Positions 4,735-5,171 of a DNA stretch of 5,171 nucleotides are shown piece by piece. Source of the DNA: Rickettsiales bacterium. Lineage in GTDB: Bacteria; Pseudomonadota; Alphaproteobacteria; Rickettsiales; Anaplasmataceae. Location: assembly GCA_031281335.1 (NCBI GenBank), contig JAITFM010000089.1, positions 1 through 5,171 of the forward strand, given 5' to 3'. Numbering within the stretch: position 1 is the first letter of the stretch; each line of letters opens with the position of its first letter. Position numbers and translations under genes: made by a program. A model generated the notes under the pieces. That model did not search any database and had not been told where the DNA came from. It saw only the letters and a list, made by a program, of their open reading frames with translations.

Positions 4735-5171
4735 ATGCAGAAAAGTTATCCAAGCGATGTAAGTAGAGAGCAGTTTGAAAAAATTAGGCCAATTTTGGAG
4801 AGTAGCAAGCAGAAAACAAAACCAAGAAAACTTGATTTGTATAACGTGTTTTGTGGAGTGTTGTACGTCTTAAAAAGCGGTTGTCAGTGGAAGATGTTAC
4901 CAAAGGGTTTTCCAAGATGGGAAAGTGTATATTACTATTTTCGAGTGTGGAGTAAAAAGAATGGAGAAGAGCCAAGCTTGTTGGAATTAGTCTTAAAAAA
5001 AATTAGTTGGAGAGGTCCGTATCAGCAATGGTCGGAAAGAGAAACCAGTTTCTGTATAATTGATTCTCAAAGCGTTAAAAACCTGCTGAAAAAAAGGGCT
5101 ATGATGCAGGTAAAAAGATTTCAGGAATAAAGCGCCATATTGCAGTTGATACACAAGGTTTGCCACATGCA
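4735..5171 (+). pseudogene. IS5-family transposase, frameshifted, 3' end outside window
   Basis: Catalyses excision and insertion of its own element through a DDE active site. The first frame runs 131 codons from ATG 4735 to TAA at 5128-5130. Its N-terminus is the DUF4096 helical domain (YPSDVSREQFEKIRP, LYNVFCGVLYVLKSGCQWKM, LPKGFPRW, YYYFRVWSKK). The first catalytic Asp is Asp110 in CIIDSQSVKN. After 5082 the family sequence continues in the -1 frame (5085-5171: AEKKGYDAGKK, then IKRHIAVDTQGLPHA), running off the window. The remaining acidic residues are beyond the edge. A second anomaly lies at 4995-5044, where the +1 frame reads GEVRISNGRKEK, more family-like than the in-frame WRGPYQQWSERE; this suggests an extra A in the A8 run (4995-5002) and a missing A at 5042-5044. 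A programmed -1 shift on the A7 run (5089-5095) could explain the last shift alone, but not the others. Decay is the favoured reading. Confidence 0.78.

Larger units (their letters stand above)
4673..5171 (+). mobile_element. IS5-family insertion sequence, left part (continues beyond window)
   Basis: The element is defined by its transposase and a likely left terminus beginning GAACCTGTTTAAAATC at 4673, preceded by TTA (4670-4672), which would fit the three-base TNA target site of the IS1031 group. The leader from terminus to the transposase ATG is 62 bases. The right end and its inverted repeat are outside the window, so the boundary is not confirmed. ISWpi1, an IS5-family element of Wolbachia, is the relative I would compare first. 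The insertion lies divergent from map, in its upstream gap. Confidence 0.65.

Noticed and set aside
4784..4975. 63-codon minus-strand frame inside the transposase
   Set aside because: Antisense shadow of the DUF4096 domain coding region.
1..5171. CRISPR array, tRNA or rRNA genes
   Set aside because: No regularly spaced repeats and no cloverleaf-compatible or rRNA-like segments were seen on either strand.

Overview
The window looks like a piece of an AT-rich Rickettsiales genome, most likely Wolbachia. The grounds are the low GC, the Anaplasmataceae-like gene content (malic enzyme, BolA next to a CGFS glutaredoxin, one MsbA-type half-transporter, methionine aminopeptidase), the loosely packed intergenic DNA, and an IS5-family element of the kind common in Wolbachia. 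The assignment rests on recognition, not on a database search.

Layout, left to right. Positions 2-553 (+) hold the C-terminal 183 residues of a malic enzyme that ends without the phosphotransacetylase-like domain usual in MaeB proteins. A promoter with a perfect TATAAT then leads into bolA (614-832, +) and grxD (848-1171, +), a short operon whose products are known partners in iron-sulfur handling. A 162-base gap contains a perfect palindrome, TTGTGA-N6-TCACAA (1224-1241), nested inside a second inverted repeat. It is followed by a 569-residue ABC exporter (1334-3043, +) with a slightly unusual signature motif.

Next is a self-contained small transcription unit: TATAAT, a strong Shine-Dalgarno, a 66-codon Cys/His-rich ORF (3170-3370, +) with a three-fold heptapeptide repeat, a bulged hairpin, and a 30-base perfect palindrome with a T-tract (3428-3465) that acts as terminator. 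The 327-base stretch from 3371 to 3697 contains no gene. It holds those hairpins plus a 111-base element with 16-base perfect terminal inverted repeats (3501-3611) that looks like a MITE or palindromic repeat.

The methionine aminopeptidase gene map (3698-4489, -) is convergent with the small unit. Its upstream gap (4490-4672) carries candidate minus-strand promoters and open frames that may be remnants. The right edge is the left part of an IS5-family element (about 4673 to beyond 5171, +). Its transposase appears to carry two compensating single-base indels and one uncompensated frame change.

Functionally the window is a mix of housekeeping metabolism and accessory DNA. The most interesting unexplained items are the Cys/His-rich small transcription unit, the CRP-like palindrome in a genome type with very few regulators, and the 111-base inverted-repeat element.
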